A stretch of DNA of 64,000 nucleotides from Citrobacter sp. R56 (GCF_016811995.1 NZ_CP069159.1:3162001-3226000); one strand, 5' to 3'. Numbered from the stretch's first letter, positions 10,983 to 21,340 are shown. Notes: generated by a model from the letters alone, not told the origin. Numbers and translations: made by a program.

Positions 10983-10994
10983 TTAAAAACTCAG
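10979..10994 (+). promoter_or_regulatory. Candidate LexA (SOS) box upstream of ybfE
   Basis: CTG-N10-CAG with an A/T-rich spacer (ATTAAAAACT), matching the LexA palindrome core. It overlaps the ybfF stop codon and lies about 117 bases before ybfE. ybfE is a known LexA-regulated gene in E. coli, and the box there has, as I recall, almost the same sequence. No binding data can be read from sequence. Confidence 0.6.
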
Positions 10995-11110
10995 CGTCCG
11001 CGCGCGATTACGTGCGTGGACGTTGGCGTGCCTCACTCGCTGATGTATGATGGCGCGCTATCCATCCGGGCATACGCCTGGCTGATTGTTTCCCCGAAGT
11101 CACCAAAATC

Positions 11111-11404
11111 ATGGCCAAAGAACAAACGGACCGTACGACATTAGATCTGTTCGCGCACGAGCGTCGCCCGGGACGACCCAAAACCAATCCGCTTTCGCGT
11201 GATGAACAGCTACGCATTAATAAGCGTAATCAGCTTAAACGCGACAAGGTTCGTGGGCTTAAGCGTGTCGAACTGAAGCTGAATGCTGATGCCGTGGATG
11301 CGCTGAATGAACTGGCGGAAGCACGCAATATGAGCCGTAGTGAGCTCATTGAAGAGATGCTGACAAACCAGCTTATCTCGCTGCGTGGCCAGGGGTCTGT
11401 CTGA
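11111..11404 (+). CDS. ybfE: YbfE, LexA-regulated ribbon-helix-helix-like protein
   Basis: 97 residues, very basic in its first half (HERRPGRPKTNPLSRDEQLRINKRNQLKRDK), then ending in a ribbon-helix-helix-like C-terminus (VELKLNADAVDALNELAEARNMSRSELIEEML). This form suggests a small DNA-binding protein. In E. coli it is induced through LexA during SOS; its molecular role is unknown. The upstream LexA-like box at 10979-10994 supports the same control here. fldA follows about 150 bases later with its own leader. Confidence 0.93.
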   Translation: MAKEQTDRTTLDLFAHERRPGRPKTNPLSRDEQLRINKRNQLKRDKVRGLKRVELKLNADAVDALNELAEARNMSRSELIEEMLTNQLISLRGQGSV

Positions 11405-11554
11405 ATTTCTGCTCTAAATCATAAATCGTGTAGCACAGAGTGCAGTCCTGCGTGTTTGCTGTTTCCGCATGCCTGACTGATCTGCTATGATTGCCCTTAT
11501 CCGTGGGCAATACGCCACCACCATTTCAATAAGTTTCAAGAGGTTATTTTACTC

Positions 11555-12085
11555 ATGGCAATCACTGGCATCTTTTTCGGCAGCGACACCGGTAATACCG
11601 AAAATATCGCAAAAATGATTCAAAAACAGCTTGGTAAAGACGTTGCCGATGTTCATGACATTGCGAAAAGCAGTAAAGAAGACCTGGAAGGGTATGACAT
11701 TCTGCTGTTAGGTATTCCGACCTGGTACTACGGTGAAGCACAGTGCGACTGGGATGACTTCTTCCCTACCCTCGAAGACATTGATTTCAATGGTAAACTG
11801 GTGGCTCTGTTTGGTTGCGGCGATCAGGAAGACTACGCAGAATACTTCTGTGATGCGCTGGGCACCATCCGCGATATTATCGAACCGCGCGGCGCGACCA
11901 TCGTAGGTCACTGGCCAACCGCTGGCTATCACTTCGAAGCTTCCAAAGGTCTTGCTGATGACGATCATTTTGTCGGTCTGGCTATCGACGAAGACCGTCA
12001 GCCGGAATTGACCGCTGAGCGCGTTGAAAAATGGGTTAAACAGATTTCTGCCGAACTGCATCTCGACGAAATCATCAACGCCTGA
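11555..12085 (+). CDS. fldA: Flavodoxin 1
   Basis: 176 residues, the family length. Small acidic FMN protein with the phosphate-binding loop [12 protein letters not shown] (residues 9-20), the FMN-stacking region around [14 protein letters not shown], and [15 protein letters not shown] near residue 88. It passes low-potential electrons to biotin synthase, pyruvate formate-lyase activation, MetH reactivation and IspG/IspH. In E. coli it is essential and induced by SoxRS. It precedes fur, as in other enterics, with which it can be partly co-transcribed. Confidence 0.98.
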   Translation: MAITGIFFGSDTGNTENIAKMIQKQLGKDVADVHDIAKSSKEDLEGYDILLLGIPTWYYGEAQCDWDDFFPTLEDIDFNGKLVALFGCGDQEDYAEYFCDALGTIRDIIEPRGATIVGHWPTAGYHFEASKGLADDDHFVGLAIDEDRQPELTAERVEKWVKQISAELHLDEIINA

Positions 12086-12090
12086 TTTCG

Positions 12091-12117
12091 TGCGGCGCAG
12101 AAACCTTCTGCGCCGCA
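12091..12117 (+). terminator. GC-rich hairpin after fldA
   Basis: Perfect 12-bp stem TGCGGCGCAGAA/TTCTGCGCCGCA with a three-base loop, six bases after the fldA stop. There is no T-run after it, so it may stabilise the 3' end or terminate only partly, letting some fldA transcripts read into fur. Confidence 0.55.
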
Positions 12118-12290
12118 TCAATAGATAAAACCAATTAAAATAATTGCTACAAATTTGTAACTTTCCTGCCCATCCCTGTACAATGTTCGGGTGTTATTCT
12201 GGTATTGCACAGTGTGATTGTTGGCAGTACCACGTTTTGATTAATAATATTTGCCCGAGGCTTGCAGTTTTCATTTAGACATGGCAGTTC

Positions 12291-12309
12291 TATAATGATA
12301 CGCATTCTC
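12291..12309 (+). promoter_or_regulatory. Fur box in the fur leader (autoregulation)
   Basis: The 19-base sequence matches the Fur consensus (GATAATGATAATCATTATC) at 15 of 19 positions, with ATAATGATA and CATT intact. It lies 64 bases before the fur ATG, in the place of the autoregulatory site described in E. coli. The ATG of the uof leader frame falls inside it. Confidence 0.7.
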
Positions 12310-12345
12310 TCAAGTGCAATTTCTGTCACTTCTTTAATGAAGTGA
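12295..12345 (+). pseudogene. uof: uof leader peptide, frame broken by one base
   Basis: In E. coli, uof is a 28-codon frame that runs into fur and couples its translation; RyhB represses fur by blocking uof. Here the ATG at 12295 opens a frame whose first 13 codons resemble that peptide (MIRI start, then SVTS at residues 10-13). It then stops at 12343-12345 after 16 codons. The conserved second half (NEVNRLATGQIPHD, ending over the fur start) is still present but in another frame, which has no ATG after the upstream stop. A single-base deletion near 12334 explains both halves. The comparison rests on my memory of the E. coli peptide. Confidence 0.5.
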
Positions 12346-12372
12346 ATCGTTTAGCAACAGGACAGATTCCGC

Positions 12373-12819
12373 ATGACTGACAACAATACCGCATTAAAGA
12401 AGGCTGGCCTGAAAGTAACGCTTCCTCGTTTAAAAATTCTGGAAGTTCTTCAGGGACCGGAAAACCATCACGTCAGTGCGGAAGATTTGTATAAACGTCT
12501 GATCGACATGGGTGAAGAGATTGGTCTGGCGACCGTGTATCGCGTGCTGAACCAGTTCGATGACGCCGGTATCGTGACCCGCCACAATTTTGAAGGCGGT
12601 AAGTCCGTTTTTGAACTGACTCAACAGCATCATCATGATCATCTTATTTGCCTCGATTGTGGCAAAGTAATTGAGTTCAGCGATGATTCTATCGAAGCGC
12701 GTCAACGTGAAATTGCGACTAAGCATGGTATTCGTTTAACCAACCATAGCCTCTATCTTTACGGTCACTGCGCTGAAGGCGATTGCCGCGAAGACGAACA
12801 CGCGCACGACGCAAAGTAA
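12373..12819 (+). CDS. fur: Fur, ferric uptake regulator
   Basis: 148 residues, the family length. An N-terminal winged helix (about 1-82, with TVYRVLNQFDDAGIV as recognition region) is followed by the metal and dimer domain with HHHDHLICLDCGKVIEF (C93 and C96 as structural zinc ligands) and a His/Asp-rich tail. With Fe2+ it represses iron uptake genes and ryhB. A Fur box 64 bases upstream indicates autoregulation. A strong terminator follows. Confidence 0.98.
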   Translation: MTDNNTALKKAGLKVTLPRLKILEVLQGPENHHVSAEDLYKRLIDMGEEIGLATVYRVLNQFDDAGIVTRHNFEGGKSVFELTQQHHHDHLICLDCGKVIEFSDDSIEARQREIATKHGIRLTNHSLYLYGHCAEGDCREDEHAHDAK

Positions 12820-12833
12820 TATGCCCCCAAAGA

Positions 12834-12857
12834 GCCAACCACGCGGTTGGCTTTTTT
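12834..12857 (+). terminator. fur terminator
   Basis: 7-bp stem GCCAACC/GGTTGGC, four-base loop, then six T residues. Good Rho-independent terminator 15 bases after the fur stop. Confidence 0.88.
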
Positions 12858-12865
12858 ATACCCAT

Positions 12866-12898
12866 AAAAAAGACCCGCTATCAAAGCAGGTCTTTTTT
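12866..12898. terminator. Terminator facing chiQ (bidirectional)
   Basis: Ten-base arms AAAAAAGACC and GGTCTTTTTT around a 13-base loop. On the minus strand it follows chiQ with a run of U's; it can also back up fur termination on the plus strand. Confidence 0.75.
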
Positions 12899-12915
12899 CC
12901 TTCCGGTAAGTACAT

Positions 12916-13248
12916 TTACTGTACTGTATTTTTACTGCGAATTTCTTTCCAGATTTTATCGCAATCGGCTTGTACCGCCTGACCATTGCCCGTGCGTGTA
13001 GCCTGAATGCATTGCTGGTAATCCAGTACCCGCACGCTCTCTTCGTTAGCAAACTGCTTATGCTGGTCATCTTTTTTCAGCACATTTAATACGCTTTGGC
13101 AGGCTTCGATTTTTTCCGGTGAACCTTGCGCGGTGTTAATACATGCGCTGTATGCCTCTTTAAGGCGGCTATCTTCCTTAGGTGCAGGAGATTGCGAGCA
13201 GGCCACCAGACCTGACGCCATAATGGCGATGAGTAACATTTTTTTCAT
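12916..13248 (-). CDS. chiQ: ChiQ, chitosugar-induced small lipoprotein
   Basis: 110 residues. N-terminal lipoprotein signal MKKMLLIAIMASGLVAC with lipobox LVAC and lipidated Cys17, followed by a short charged mature domain with three further cysteines (SACI, EACQ and QQCI regions, plus DCDK). Formerly ybfN. It lies 49 bases downstream of chiP on the same strand, the known chiPQ operon. The function is not known; presumably an outer-membrane lipoprotein linked to chitooligosaccharide uptake. Confidence 0.93.
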   Translation of the reverse strand: MKKMLLIAIMASGLVACSQSPAPKEDSRLKEAYSACINTAQGSPEKIEACQSVLNVLKKDDQHKQFANEESVRVLDYQQCIQATRTGNGQAVQADCDKIWKEIRSKNTVQ

Positions 13249-13297
13249 ACAACGGTCCTCAACGATGCGGCAGAGAAATACCCTGCCGCGACTGGCA

Positions 13298-14704
13298 TCA
13301 GAAAATAGTGAATGGGGCGATAACCATGAACTTCACGTCACGCTCATCCTGGAAGATGTTGCCATAACCACCGCTCCAGCTCGGGATATTGGAGTGGTTG
13401 TCATACTCGGTGAAGTGCAGTTTAAACATGGTGCCTTTGGCACGTCCTTCCTGCATGGTATAAACCGCATCAAGACTGTAGGAGGATTCTTCGATGGTTT
13501 TGTTTTTGTCGTAGAACGCATCCGGGTTGCTCTGCCAGGTAGCCGGTTTTGCATCCCAGGCGTAAACGTACGACGCACCCAGCGCCATACCTGGCAGGTT
13601 CCAATTCTTCAGGTCATACATCGCGCCGAAGAAGACCGCTTTTTCGCCGTTGGCGTTAAAGTCGGAACGGTTATCCCACCAGACATCCAGACGACCGTTT
13701 GAGGAGGCGTAGGTCGGTGTCATACGCTGCAAGAAGTAGCCCTGCTGCCCGTCCGCTTTAACCCAGGTTCCTTCCAGACGCAGATCGACCACTTCCGCCA
13801 CTTTGTAACCGAAAGTCAGTGCCTGCAACCATGCAGTACCGTCATAGATGTCGTTCACACTGCGGTCATCAACTTTATCGCGTGCGCCGTAGAACTGGTA
13901 ACTGGTGGTAAACGGATTCCCGCCCAGATCGAATTTGTAGCTGGCTTTGGCAAAGTACTGATCGACATAGCCTTCAGACTGGCCAAAGGCAGCCTCAAGT
14001 ATAAGGTCATTTTTGAAATCGTATTTTGCGCCAACGGAGTGGAGGTAATCGACTTTGGTCTTTTTATCAGCCTGGTAGAATTTATCCACTTCAATGTGCC
14101 ATGGCGCTTTATATTCGTTGGCCCACATGTAGGAGAAGCTCAACGCGCCCGCATCGCCATAGTCAAAATTGGCTCCAGCTTCTGCCCCTTGATAGGTACC
14201 CGGCATAAAGCTCCAGTGCGGCGCTAACAGTGTCTGTCCGGTTGGCTGAATATAACCGGCACGTGCCCAGGTCGGGCCATACTTAAATTTTGCAGCAGCT
14301 TTATAAAGGCTGACACCACTCTTATCGCCAGAGTAATCTTCGTCATAGCCTTTATTTTTTTTCGAGAATGCAATTTCGTTAGGGTGTCCGCTGTCGTCAC
14401 TTTCCGCCATTTCAATTGCGGTAAACGCCGCAATATCCAGACCGAACATATCCGCTGCATAACCCGACTGGAAATCCAGGTTGGCGTTCCAGGTCGCGTG
14501 TGAAAGGTTGGTTTTGTATTTGTCTTCATCCGTGACGTCTTTACGGTCACGCTCACGCTGCCAGTAGTAAATGCCGCCTGTTAAGGTCGAATCGTCGATA
14601 AAGCCCGCGGCGCTTGCCTGCGGCGCAACCATCCAACCCGACATTGCTGTGATACCGGCGATAGCCAGCGCCAGCGTACTACGTTTGCCACTAAACGTAC
14701 GCAT
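13298..14704 (-). CDS. chiP: ChiP, chitooligosaccharide outer-membrane porin
   Basis: 468 residues, the same length as E. coli ChiP (ybfM). The signal peptide ends about residue 32 (QASA). The mature protein has alternating beta-strand pattern and ends in phenylalanine (APFTIF), as outer-membrane barrels do; it belongs to the OprD-type porins. It lets chitosugars across the outer membrane. In E. coli and Salmonella it is silenced by the sRNA ChiX unless chitosugars are present, and repressed by NagC. Its leader contains an exact ChiX pairing site (14712-14723). The neighbouring nag genes handle the imported GlcNAc. Confidence 0.96.
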   Translation of the reverse strand: MRTFSGKRSTLALAIAGITAMSGWMVAPQASAAGFIDDSTLTGGIYYWQRERDRKDVTDEDKYKTNLSHATWNANLDFQSGYAADMFGLDIAAFTAIEMAESDDSGHPNEIAFSKKNKGYDEDYSGDKSGVSLYKAAAKFKYGPTWARAGYIQPTGQTLLAPHWSFMPGTYQGAEAGANFDYGDAGALSFSYMWANEYKAPWHIEVDKFYQADKKTKVDYLHSVGAKYDFKNDLILEAAFGQSEGYVDQYFAKASYKFDLGGNPFTTSYQFYGARDKVDDRSVNDIYDGTAWLQALTFGYKVAEVVDLRLEGTWVKADGQQGYFLQRMTPTYASSNGRLDVWWDNRSDFNANGEKAVFFGAMYDLKNWNLPGMALGASYVYAWDAKPATWQSNPDAFYDKNKTIEESSYSLDAVYTMQEGRAKGTMFKLHFTEYDNHSNIPSWSGGYGNIFQDERDVKFMVIAPFTIF

Positions 14705-15099
14705 ATGTTAATCCTCTTTGACGTATAAAATGCTGCCGCCAAAGGCGAACAGCTAAAAATAAAAATTAAAAATAGCGCTGAGAAAACCTCATTGACTACA
14801 GTGAACAGACTATTTTTCGCGACGCGAATTATCAATCTCTTTCTGTAACCAGTATGTAATAATATGAGCGACCGCACATATTTCATTGCTTTTTGTTACA
14901 TATTCAGCAAATGCGAAAAATTATCATCAAAATGAAAAATACCGTTGATTTCCATGAAGATGAAAACGGTTACAGCCTTCAATTTAATCGCGCTCAAATT
15001 TCTTAGCACTTTCATCAAAAAATCATTTATCGGATTAATTATTTTTTAGATGCAATTAATTCGCTCTGCAAACAGAGGATCTCGCGGAAATTAAGCGAA
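14705..15099. other. AT-rich chiP upstream region
   Basis: About 400 bases between chiP and the glnS terminator hold the chiP leader and promoter. They are strongly AT-rich and have no credible open frame. Besides the ChiX site, I see a spaced inverted repeat ACCGTT/AACGGT (14941-14946 and 14965-14970) and a repeated GAAAAAT. NagC or CRP sites are expected from E. coli but I could not assign one with confidence. Confidence 0.5.
14712..14723 (-). promoter_or_regulatory. ChiX sRNA target overlapping the chiP Shine-Dalgarno
   Basis: The chiP mRNA reads CGUCAAAGAGGA from 14723 down to 14712, ending seven bases before the start codon. This is the exact complement of the UCCUCUUUGACG seed that I recall in ChiX. 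It includes the GAGGA ribosome site, so pairing would block translation, the known mechanism. The ChiX gene itself is not in the window. Confidence 0.72.
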
Positions 15100-15124
15100 A
15101 AAAAACGCCGCGAAGCGCGGCGTT
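15100..15124 (-). terminator. glnS terminator
   Basis: Perfect 9-bp stem AACGCCGCG/CGCGGCGTT with a three-base loop. Reading the minus strand, it is followed by a run of T's. It lies 27 bases after the glnS stop. Confidence 0.9.
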
Positions 15125-15150
15125 AGTCGGATGGGATGGTGTCGTGCGGC

Positions 15151-16815
15151 TTATTCGCCGACTTTAGCCCATGTATCACGTAAACCGACAGTACGGTTAA
15201 ATACCAGTTTGTCAGCCGTTGCATAGCGGCTGTCGAGGCAGAAGTAACCTTCGCGCTCGAACTGATACGCTTTACCGGCCACGGCATCTTTCAGAGACGG
15301 CTCCGCAAAGCCCTGTTTGATCACCAGCGAATCCGGGTTCATTGCGGACAGGAAATCTTCCGCCGCGCCTGGGTTCGGTACGCTGAAAAGGCGATCGTAC
15401 AGACGAATTTCAACCGGCAATGCGTGCGCAGCACTCACCCAGTGAATAACGCCTTTCACTTTACGCCCGTCTGCCGGATCTTTGCTCAGGGTGTCTGCAT
15501 CGTAGGTACAGAAGATGGTGGTGATATTACCTTCCGCATCTTTCTCTACACGCTCTGCTTTGATCACGTAAGCGTTACGCAAACGGACTTCTTTCCCCAT
15601 CACCAGACGTTTGTACTGCTTGTTGGCTTCTTCGCGGAAGTCAGCACGATCGATCCAGATCTCGCCACTGAACGGAACTTCACGGCTGCCCATTTCCGGT
15701 TTGTTCGGATGGTTAGGCATGGTGACCATTTCGCCTTCGCCCTGGTAGTTTTCGATAACCAGTTTTACTGGGTCGATAACCGCCATTGCGCGCGGGGCGT
15801 TTTCGTTCAGATCTTCACGGATGCAGGATTCCAGCGATGCCATCTCAATGGTGTTGTCCTGCTTGGTGATACCAATGCGTTTGCAAAACTCCCGAATAGC
15901 GGCAGCTGTGTAACCACGGCGACGCAGACCGGAAATCGTCGGCATACGCGGGTCATCCCAGCCTTCTACGTGCTTTTCCGTCACCAGCTGATTCAGCTTA
16001 CGTTTGGACATCACGGTATATTCCAGATTCAGGCGCGAGAATTCGTACTGGCGCGGGTGAACCGGGATCGTGATGTTGTCCAGCACCCAGTCGTACAGGC
16101 GACGGTTGTCCTGGAACTCCAGCGTACACAGGGAGTGCGTAATGCCTTCCAGCGCATCGCTGATGCAGTGGGTGAAGTCGTACATCGGGTAGATGCACCA
16201 CTTGCTGCCCGTCTGATGATGATCGGCAAATTTAATGCGATACAGCACCGGATCGCGCATGACGATAAACGGCGACGCCATATCAATTTTGGCGCGCAGG
16301 CACGCTTTACCTTCTTCAAAACCGCCAGCCCGCATTTTCTCAAACAGCGCGAGGTTCTCTTCTACACTGCGATCGCGGAACGGGCTATTTTTGCCAGGCG
16401 CGGTCAGCGTGCCGCGGTATTCGCGGATCTCATCAGCCGACAATTCGTCAACATAGGCCAGGCCTTTGTTGATAAGCTCCACAGCGTACGCATACAGCTG
16501 ATCAAAGTAATCTGAGGAGTAGCAGATGTCGCCAGACCAGTTGAAGCCCAACCATTGCACATCGTTCTTAATGGACTCTACGTATTCGATATCTTCTTTT
16601 ACCGGGTTGGTATCATCGAAACGCAGGTTGCATTGACCCTGGTAATCTTGCGCGATACCAAAGTTCAGGCAGATAGACTTAGCGTGACCGATATGCAGGT
16701 AACCATTGGGTTCCGGCGGGAAACGGGTATGAACTGTGGTGTGCTTACCACTGGCCAGATCTTCATCGATGATCTGACGAATAAAGTTAGTCGGGCGGGC
16801 TTCAGCCTCACTCAT
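15151..16815 (-). CDS. glnS: Glutaminyl-tRNA synthetase
   Basis: 554 residues, the same as E. coli GlnRS. Class I synthetase: HIGH motif in [14 protein letters not shown] (about residues 33-46), KMSKS-type loop VMSKRK (about 268), and C-terminal beta-barrel anticodon-binding domains (about 340-554). It charges tRNA-Gln; four tRNA-Gln genes lie about 9 kb away in this window. It stands alone, with its own terminator and divergent surroundings. Confidence 0.98.
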   Translation of the reverse strand: MSEAEARPTNFIRQIIDEDLASGKHTTVHTRFPPEPNGYLHIGHAKSICLNFGIAQDYQGQCNLRFDDTNPVKEDIEYVESIKNDVQWLGFNWSGDICYSSDYFDQLYAYAVELINKGLAYVDELSADEIREYRGTLTAPGKNSPFRDRSVEENLALFEKMRAGGFEEGKACLRAKIDMASPFIVMRDPVLYRIKFADHHQTGSKWCIYPMYDFTHCISDALEGITHSLCTLEFQDNRRLYDWVLDNITIPVHPRQYEFSRLNLEYTVMSKRKLNQLVTEKHVEGWDDPRMPTISGLRRRGYTAAAIREFCKRIGITKQDNTIEMASLESCIREDLNENAPRAMAVIDPVKLVIENYQGEGEMVTMPNHPNKPEMGSREVPFSGEIWIDRADFREEANKQYKRLVMGKEVRLRNAYVIKAERVEKDAEGNITTIFCTYDADTLSKDPADGRKVKGVIHWVSAAHALPVEIRLYDRLFSVPNPGAAEDFLSAMNPDSLVIKQGFAEPSLKDAVAGKAYQFEREGYFCLDSRYATADKLVFNRTVGLRDTWAKVGE

Positions 16816-16935
16816 CGTGGATTCCTCAAAGCGTAAACAACGTATAACGGCATATGGTCTTATAAGCCGGACAGACTGACAACCTTTAGTTACTTAAAAT
16901 ACGTAACAGACTGGCATTATGGGATCAATTGCTGC

Positions 16936-16969
16936 AAAAAAAAGCGGCGGAGGTTTCCCCCCGCCGCTT
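16936..16969 (-). terminator. nagE terminator
   Basis: 9-bp stem AAGCGGCGG/CCGCCGCTT with a ten-base loop, and on the minus strand a run of eight T's. It lies about 26 bases after the nagE stop. Confidence 0.9.
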
Positions 16970-16995
16970 AAGGCATAGACTCTACTCAGGAGCGA

Positions 16996-19017
16996 TTACT
17001 TGCCTTTAATCTCATACAGCGCTGTTTGACCTGCAACGACGTGTCCTTCCGCCTTCACAACCAGCCCACCAAAATCATCGATGTTGCTGCAAACGACAGG
17101 ACTGATCATTGAGCGCGCATTCGCATTCAGGTACGCCAGATCCATTTCCAGAATCGGCTGTCCTGCAACGACCTCGGCACCCTCTTCCACCAGACGCTTG
17201 AAGCCCTGGCCACCCAACGCGACAGTATCGATACCCATGTGGACAACGATTTCCGCACCTTTTTCTGTTTCCAGGCAGAATGCGTGGTTGGTGTTGAAGA
17301 TTTTCACGATGGTGCCCGCAGCCGGGGAAACCACGGTTTTATCCGTTGGTTTTACCGCTACGCCATCGCCTACGGCTTTACTGGCGAACGCTTCATCAGG
17401 AACCTGATCAAGTGCCACAACATCACCGGTAACCGGGGAAACCAGCTCAGCGATAGTCACTGTATTCAGAACGGCCTGCGGTTTCGCTGCCGGAGCCGCC
17501 GCGGCTGGCGCTGCGTCAGCAGAGGCTGCTGCGACCGGACCCGTGGTTTTCATGGCGTTAGCGATTTTCTCAGCCACAAAGCCAACGATAATCTGTACGC
17601 TGGTTTTGTTCAGGCGAATCACACCAGAAGCCCCCAGGCGTTTTGCCATCGCTTCGTTCACCAGCGAAGAGTCTTTTACATTCAGACGCAGACGAGTGAT
17701 ACACGCATCGATACCTGTCAGGTTGTCAGAGCCACCCACCGCAGCAATATACTGACGCGCCAGACCGGCAACATCCTGGTCTTTGTCTGCGCTTACATTC
17801 ATGTCCTGACCATCGGCTTCGCTACCGGCAACCGCCAGCTCACGACCCGGAGTCATCAGGTTGAATTTGGTGATAGTAAAGCGGAACACCACATAGTAAA
17901 TCGCGAAGAAGACCAGACCCTGCGGGATCAGCATCCACCAGTGCGTCGCCAGCGGGTTACGGGAAGAAAGCACCATATCCACCAGACCCGCACTGAAACC
18001 GAAGCCGGCAATCCAGTGCATAGAGGCCGCGATGAAGACAGAAATCCCGGTCAGAACGGCGTGAATAACATACAGAACCGGTGCAACGAACATGAAGGAG
18101 AATTCCAGCGGCTCGGTGATCCCGGTGAAGAACGCAGCGAATGCGCCCGCCATCATGATACCCAGCACTTTCGCCTTGTTCTCAGGACGCGCGCAGTGGT
18201 AGATAGCCAGCGCTGCACCCGGCAGGCCGAACATCATGATTGGGAAGAAGCCCGCCTGGTAACGACCGGTAATGCCCACAACCGCTTTGCCCGCGTCAAT
18301 AGACTGCGCGCCGCCGAGGAAGTTAGGAATGTCGTTAATGCCCGCCACGTCGAACCAGAATACGGAGTTCAGTGCGTGGTGCAGACCCACCGGAATCAGC
18401 AGGCGGTTGAAGAAGGCGTAGACGCCCGCGCCAACGGAACCCAGTTTCTGGATGTGTTCACCGAAGTTTACCAGACCGTCGAAAATAATCGGCCAAATAA
18501 ACATCATGATGAAGGCAACAATAATCATCACGAAGGAGGTCAGAATCGGCACCAGACGACGGCCGCTGAAGAAGGAGAGCGCTTTCGGCAACTCAACGCC
18601 GCTGAAGCGGTTGTACAGCTCAGCAGAGATGATACCTACCAGAATCCCCACGAACTGGTTGCTGATTTTACCGAACGCGGCAGGAACCTGGTCCGCCGGG
18701 ATCTTCTGAATCATCGCAACCGCCGCCGGAGAACAAAGCGTGGTCAACACAAGGAAACCCACAAAACCGGTCAGCGCCGCAGCACCGTCTTTATCTTTGG
18801 ACATACCGTAAGCGACACCAATCGCAAACAGTACGGACATGTTATCGATGATTGCGGAACCTGATTTAATGAAGAATGCCGCTACCGCGTTATCTCCACC
18901 CCAACCCACGGGATCAATCCAGTAACCTACACCCATCAATATTGCTGCCGCAGGCAGCGTGGCCACCGGCACCATAAGCGCGCGGCCAACCTTTTGTAAA
19001 TAACCTAGAATACTCAC
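16996..19017 (-). CDS. nagE: NagE, N-acetylglucosamine-specific PTS enzyme IICBA
   Basis: 673 residues, somewhat longer than the 648 I recall for E. coli. Domain order: membrane IIC (about 1-370, many helices, GITEPLEFSF signature), IIB (about 410-490, phospho-Cys in GIDACITRLRL), a Pro/Ala-rich linker (about 500-525), and IIA (about 535-673, active His in VVHMGIDTV). It imports GlcNAc and delivers GlcNAc-6-phosphate to the cytoplasm for NagA and NagB. It is divergent from nagB across a regulatory region with two NagC operators and a CRP site. The extra length appears to lie in the linker. Confidence 0.97.
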   Translation of the reverse strand: MSILGYLQKVGRALMVPVATLPAAAILMGVGYWIDPVGWGGDNAVAAFFIKSGSAIIDNMSVLFAIGVAYGMSKDKDGAAALTGFVGFLVLTTLCSPAAVAMIQKIPADQVPAAFGKISNQFVGILVGIISAELYNRFSGVELPKALSFFSGRRLVPILTSFVMIIVAFIMMFIWPIIFDGLVNFGEHIQKLGSVGAGVYAFFNRLLIPVGLHHALNSVFWFDVAGINDIPNFLGGAQSIDAGKAVVGITGRYQAGFFPIMMFGLPGAALAIYHCARPENKAKVLGIMMAGAFAAFFTGITEPLEFSFMFVAPVLYVIHAVLTGISVFIAASMHWIAGFGFSAGLVDMVLSSRNPLATHWWMLIPQGLVFFAIYYVVFRFTITKFNLMTPGRELAVAGSEADGQDMNVSADKDQDVAGLARQYIAAVGGSDNLTGIDACITRLRLNVKDSSLVNEAMAKRLGASGVIRLNKTSVQIIVGFVAEKIANAMKTTGPVAAASADAAPAAAAPAAKPQAVLNTVTIAELVSPVTGDVVALDQVPDEAFASKAVGDGVAVKPTDKTVVSPAAGTIVKIFNTNHAFCLETEKGAEIVVHMGIDTVALGGQGFKRLVEEGAEVVAGQPILEMDLAYLNANARSMISPVVCSNIDDFGGLVVKAEGHVVAGQTALYEIKGK

Positions 19018-19116
19018 TTTATTCCCCCTATGAGACCCCGTTTAAGGCGCGTTCTCAGCTGTGTTTTTATTGTGTCACTATCTTAGTGGTTCACTGGCAT
19101 TCTGAGTGTGTGAAAA

Positions 19117-19139
19117 TTTAATTCGTATCGCAAATTAAA
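19117..19139. promoter_or_regulatory. NagC operator, nagE side
   Basis: Inverted repeat TTTAATT (19117-19123) and AATTAAA (19133-19139) around CGTATCGCA. It sits about 100 bases upstream of nagE. This agrees with the NagC site described for nagE in E. coli; NagC dimers are known to loop the DNA between this and the nagB site. Confidence 0.65.
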
Positions 19140-19150
19140 AGCATGTTTTT

Positions 19151-19166
19151 TGTGAGTCCAGTCACC
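19151..19166. promoter_or_regulatory. CRP-cAMP site between nagE and nagB
   Basis: TGTGA-N6-TCACC matches the CRP consensus at nine of ten core positions. It lies between the two NagC operators, the same arrangement as in E. coli, where CRP activates both divergent promoters. Confidence 0.7.
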
Positions 19167-19211
19167 AAATATCGTTAAAACCACTCCCTTATACTGGCTA
19201 ACTGCGAAAAC

Positions 19212-19235
19212 TTATTTTATCATTCAAAAAATCAA
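19212..19235. promoter_or_regulatory. NagC operator, nagB side
   Basis: An imperfect A/T palindrome, TTATTTTATCATTC followed by AAAAAATCAA, about 95 bases upstream of nagB. It is similar in form to the E. coli nagB operator and centred about 95 bases from the nagE-side site, roughly nine helical turns, which suits a repression loop. Confidence 0.55.
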
Positions 19236-19330
19236 GACGGATTGACTCTTGTTGATACAAAACCAGGTTACGCTTGACTATGTACCCATACTCAATCCGC
19301 CAACGTCTACATATACATTTGAGGTGAAGA

Positions 19331-20131
19331 ATGAGACTGATCCCCCTGAATACCGCTGAACAAGTCGGCAAATGGGCTGCTCGCCACATCGTTAACCGTA
19401 TCAATGCATTCAAGCCGACGGCGGATCGTCCGTTTGTTTTGGGTCTGCCTACCGGTGGCACGCCATTGACCGCCTATAAAGCATTAGTTGAAATGCACAA
19501 AGCGGGCCAGGTCAGCTTCAAGCATGTTGTGACGTTCAACATGGACGAATATGTTGGCCTTCCGAAAGAGCACCCGGAGAGCTATCATAGCTTCATGCAC
19601 CGTAACTTCTTTGATCACGTTGATATTCCAGCAGAAAACATCAACCTTCTCAACGGTAACGCAGCGGATATTGATGCTGAATGTCGTCAGTATGAAGAAA
19701 AAATCCGTTCTTACGGTAAAATCCACCTGTTTATGGGCGGCGTAGGCAACGACGGTCATATCGCGTTTAACGAACCGGCCTCTTCTCTGGCTTCCCGCAC
19801 GCGTATCAAAACATTGACCCATGACACTCGCGTGGCAAACTCTCGCTTCTTTGATGGCGATGTCAGCCAGGTGCCTAAATACGCGCTGACAGTGGGTGTG
19901 GGTACGCTGCTTGACGCAGAAGAAGTGATGATTCTGGTGCTGGGCCATCAGAAAGCGCAAGCGCTCCAGGCGGCGGTAGAAGGCAACGTCAACCACATGT
20001 GGACCATCAGCTGTCTGCAACTGCACCCGAAAGCCGTTGTGGTGTGCGATGAGCCTTCCACCATGGAGCTGAAAGTTAAGACGCTGAAATACTTCAACGA
20101 GTTAGAAGCCGAAAATATTAAAGGTCTGTAA
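19331..20131 (+). CDS. nagB: Glucosamine-6-phosphate deaminase
   Basis: 266 residues, the family length. It converts glucosamine-6-phosphate into fructose-6-phosphate and ammonia. Motifs: GLPTGGTPL near residue 37, NMDEYVGL (catalytic Asp/Glu region, about 70), and [13 protein letters not shown] (about 136-148, active His). In E. coli the hexamer is allosterically activated by GlcNAc-6-phosphate. It is the first gene of nagBACD. GAGGTGAAG just before ATG is a strong ribosome site. A terminator-like hairpin separates it from nagA. Confidence 0.98.
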   Translation: MRLIPLNTAEQVGKWAARHIVNRINAFKPTADRPFVLGLPTGGTPLTAYKALVEMHKAGQVSFKHVVTFNMDEYVGLPKEHPESYHSFMHRNFFDHVDIPAENINLLNGNAADIDAECRQYEEKIRSYGKIHLFMGGVGNDGHIAFNEPASSLASRTRIKTLTHDTRVANSRFFDGDVSQVPKYALTVGVGTLLDAEEVMILVLGHQKAQALQAAVEGNVNHMWTISCLQLHPKAVVVCDEPSTMELKVKTLKYFNELEAENIKGL

Positions 20132-20134
20132 TAG

Positions 20135-21340
<1,206 letters not shown>

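Noticed and set aside
15424-16515. 363-codon frame antisense to glnS
   Set aside because: Same reasoning: contained in glnS, no domain, no regulatory context.
17239-18864. 541-codon frame antisense to nagE
   Set aside because: It lies fully inside nagE on the opposite strand, is rich in His/Arg/Gln/Asn as antisense frames of GC-biased genes are, and has no start context.
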